From positions 1 through 5,650 of the forward strand of contig JADGOA010000243.1 in the NCBI GenBank assembly GCA_017883215.1: 5,650 bases of DNA, read 5' to 3'. The position numbers and the translations under genes were made by a program. Below, piece after piece: positions 4,902 through 5,650 of this stretch; the stretch's first letter is position 1; each line of letters opens with the position of its first letter. The notes beneath the pieces are model-generated. The model saw only the letters and a program-made list of their open reading frames with translations, made no database searches and was not told the DNA's origin. Source of the DNA: Thermoanaerobaculia bacterium. GTDB taxonomy: Bacteria > Acidobacteriota > Thermoanaerobaculia > Gp7-AA8.

Positions 4902-5650
4902 CGATCCAGCGGACGCGGTAGCGATCGGCCGGCTTCATCGTGCTGATCAGGGCCTGACGGACCTCGTCGCTGCGGACCACGCCGGCTGCGTGACGCGGCT
5001 GCCTGGCCATCGCGGCGGCGAAGTCGCTGCTTCGTGTTGCCGACTCTTCGGAGGCGAGCAGACGCGCCAGAGGATCTGGCGAGAGCCACTTTCCCTCCAG
5101 CATCGCCACCGCATCGAGAACGCCGGTCGCCTTGATGTTCAGCACTCCCGTCTCCTTGGTGCGATCGAACCCTTCCACCTCGAGCGGCTCTCCTGGAACG
5201 ACGACGCGCAGCTCGCCGGGAAATGGATTGAACGTGGCTTCGAACTCACGATCGACGTTGCTCGAACCGCCTTTGTCGTCATCGAACATCGCCACGATCG
5301 CCTCGCCGACGGCGCTCACCAGCTTCTCCTCCGTGTCGCTGAGCACAGGCATCGCCTCTTCGCTCCTCTTCTCCTTTTCCTTCTCCTTCGGTTCGAGAGC
5401 CCTGGCGAGTACGTAGAACATGGTCTCGGCGCGGCTGTCGTTGCTTTCGAGATAGTCGTACATCGCGCGGGTGGCCTCGAAATAGTGGACCGCATGCCCC
5501 GAGAAATTGGAGAGCAGTTCGTTGACGTGGTCCTTCTGCTGGCGCGTGGCGCGGTTGCTGGTTCCGGCGAGAATCGTCAGCTCATTCCATCCTTCACCGC
5601 GGATGACGCTGACGGTCAGCGGCGTATCGAAGAAGAACCTCTGCAGATTC
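4870..5650 (-). CDS. Hypothetical protein, C-terminal 259 residues (5' end outside window)
   Basis: The frame is open from the window edge (5649) to TGA at 4872-4870 and continues upstream of the internal ATG at 5463, so no start is called. I do not recognise the family. The edge part reads FFFDTPLTVSVIRGEGWNEL, then a helical region rich in charged and polar residues, a strongly charged stretch PKEKEKEKRSEE, and a part alternating short hydrophobic segments with Pro and Gly (PFPGELRVVVPGEPLEVEGF) that suggests beta structure. The end is helical with a basic tail (VRWIVKAAPRRPSS). No transmembrane segment, Cys cluster or known catalytic motif is visible in this part. Frame uninterrupted over 259 codons and protein-like composition argue for a real gene; the opposite strand offers only short alternatives. 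It is convergent with rimI and overlaps it by 32 nt, so it is not part of that operon. Confidence 0.72.
   Translation of the reverse strand, partial: NLQRFFFDTPLTVSVIRGEGWNELTILAGTSNRATRQQKDHVNELLSNFSGHAVHYFEATRAMYDYLESNDSRAETMFYVLARALEPKEKEKEKRSEEAMPVLSDTEEKLVSAVGEAIVAMFDDDKGGSSNVDREFEATFNPFPGELRVVVPGEPLEVEGFDRTKETGVLNIKATGVLDAVAMLEGKWLSPDPLARLLASEESATRSSDFAAAMARQPRHAAGVVRSDEVRQALISTMKPADRYRVRWIVKAAPRRPSS

Noticed and set aside
1..5650. Mobile elements, CRISPR repeats, tRNA or rRNA genes, toxin-antitoxin or phage-defence genes.
   Set aside because: I scanned both strands for repeat arrays, terminal inverted repeats, transposase or integrase motifs and tRNA-like sequence and saw none.

Overview
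The window is GC-rich bacterial chromosome with dense, mostly housekeeping genes, strong G/C preference at third codon positions and short intergenic gaps. The gene content (thioredoxin reductase, an unassigned Rossmann-fold protein, an M23 peptidase, a dCMP deaminase-like protein, TsaB, RimI) does not fix the taxon. My best guess is an environmental high-GC Gram-negative lineage of the Acidobacteriota or a similar phylum. That rests on general impression only, since no marker gene such as rRNA is present.

Layout. (1) Positions 1-2058, plus strand: the 3' end of trxB, then a 589-residue Rossmann-fold protein of unknown function whose TTG start overlaps the trxB stop, so the two are probably one transcription unit. 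(2) 2059-2114: a short convergent gap with a GC-rich hairpin, best read as the terminator of the minus-strand gene. (3) 2115-3005, minus strand: a membrane-anchored coiled-coil M23 (LytM-type) peptidase with a complete set of catalytic residues. (4) 3006-3359: a divergent, comparatively AT-rich intergenic region holding a sigma70-like promoter for the peptidase, a perfect 15-bp inverted repeat next to a -10-like hexamer, and a run of seven T. (5) 3360-4901, plus strand: a compact unit of dCMP/cytidine deaminase, tsaB and rimI, with an 11-nt gap and then an 8-nt overlap. (6) 4870 to the window end, minus strand: the C-terminal 259 codons of an unrecognised protein whose 3' end overlaps the 3' end of rimI by 32 nt.

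How the genes may work together. trxB supplies reducing power from NADPH to thioredoxin, and the coupled Rossmann protein may be another nicotinamide-nucleotide-dependent enzyme, but its substrate cannot be read from the sequence. TsaB is a partner in tRNA t6A synthesis, and RimI acetylates the N terminus of ribosomal protein S18. Their adjacency is a common bacterial arrangement and links translation-related functions. The deaminase feeds dUMP/dTTP synthesis and appears to be the first gene of that unit. The peptidase is a separate cell-wall gene read from its own promoter.

I found no CRISPR array, mobile element, tRNA, rRNA or phage gene, and nothing that amounts to a clearly new system. 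The least explained items are the Rossmann protein, the partial minus-strand protein and the palindrome-bearing leader upstream of the deaminase.
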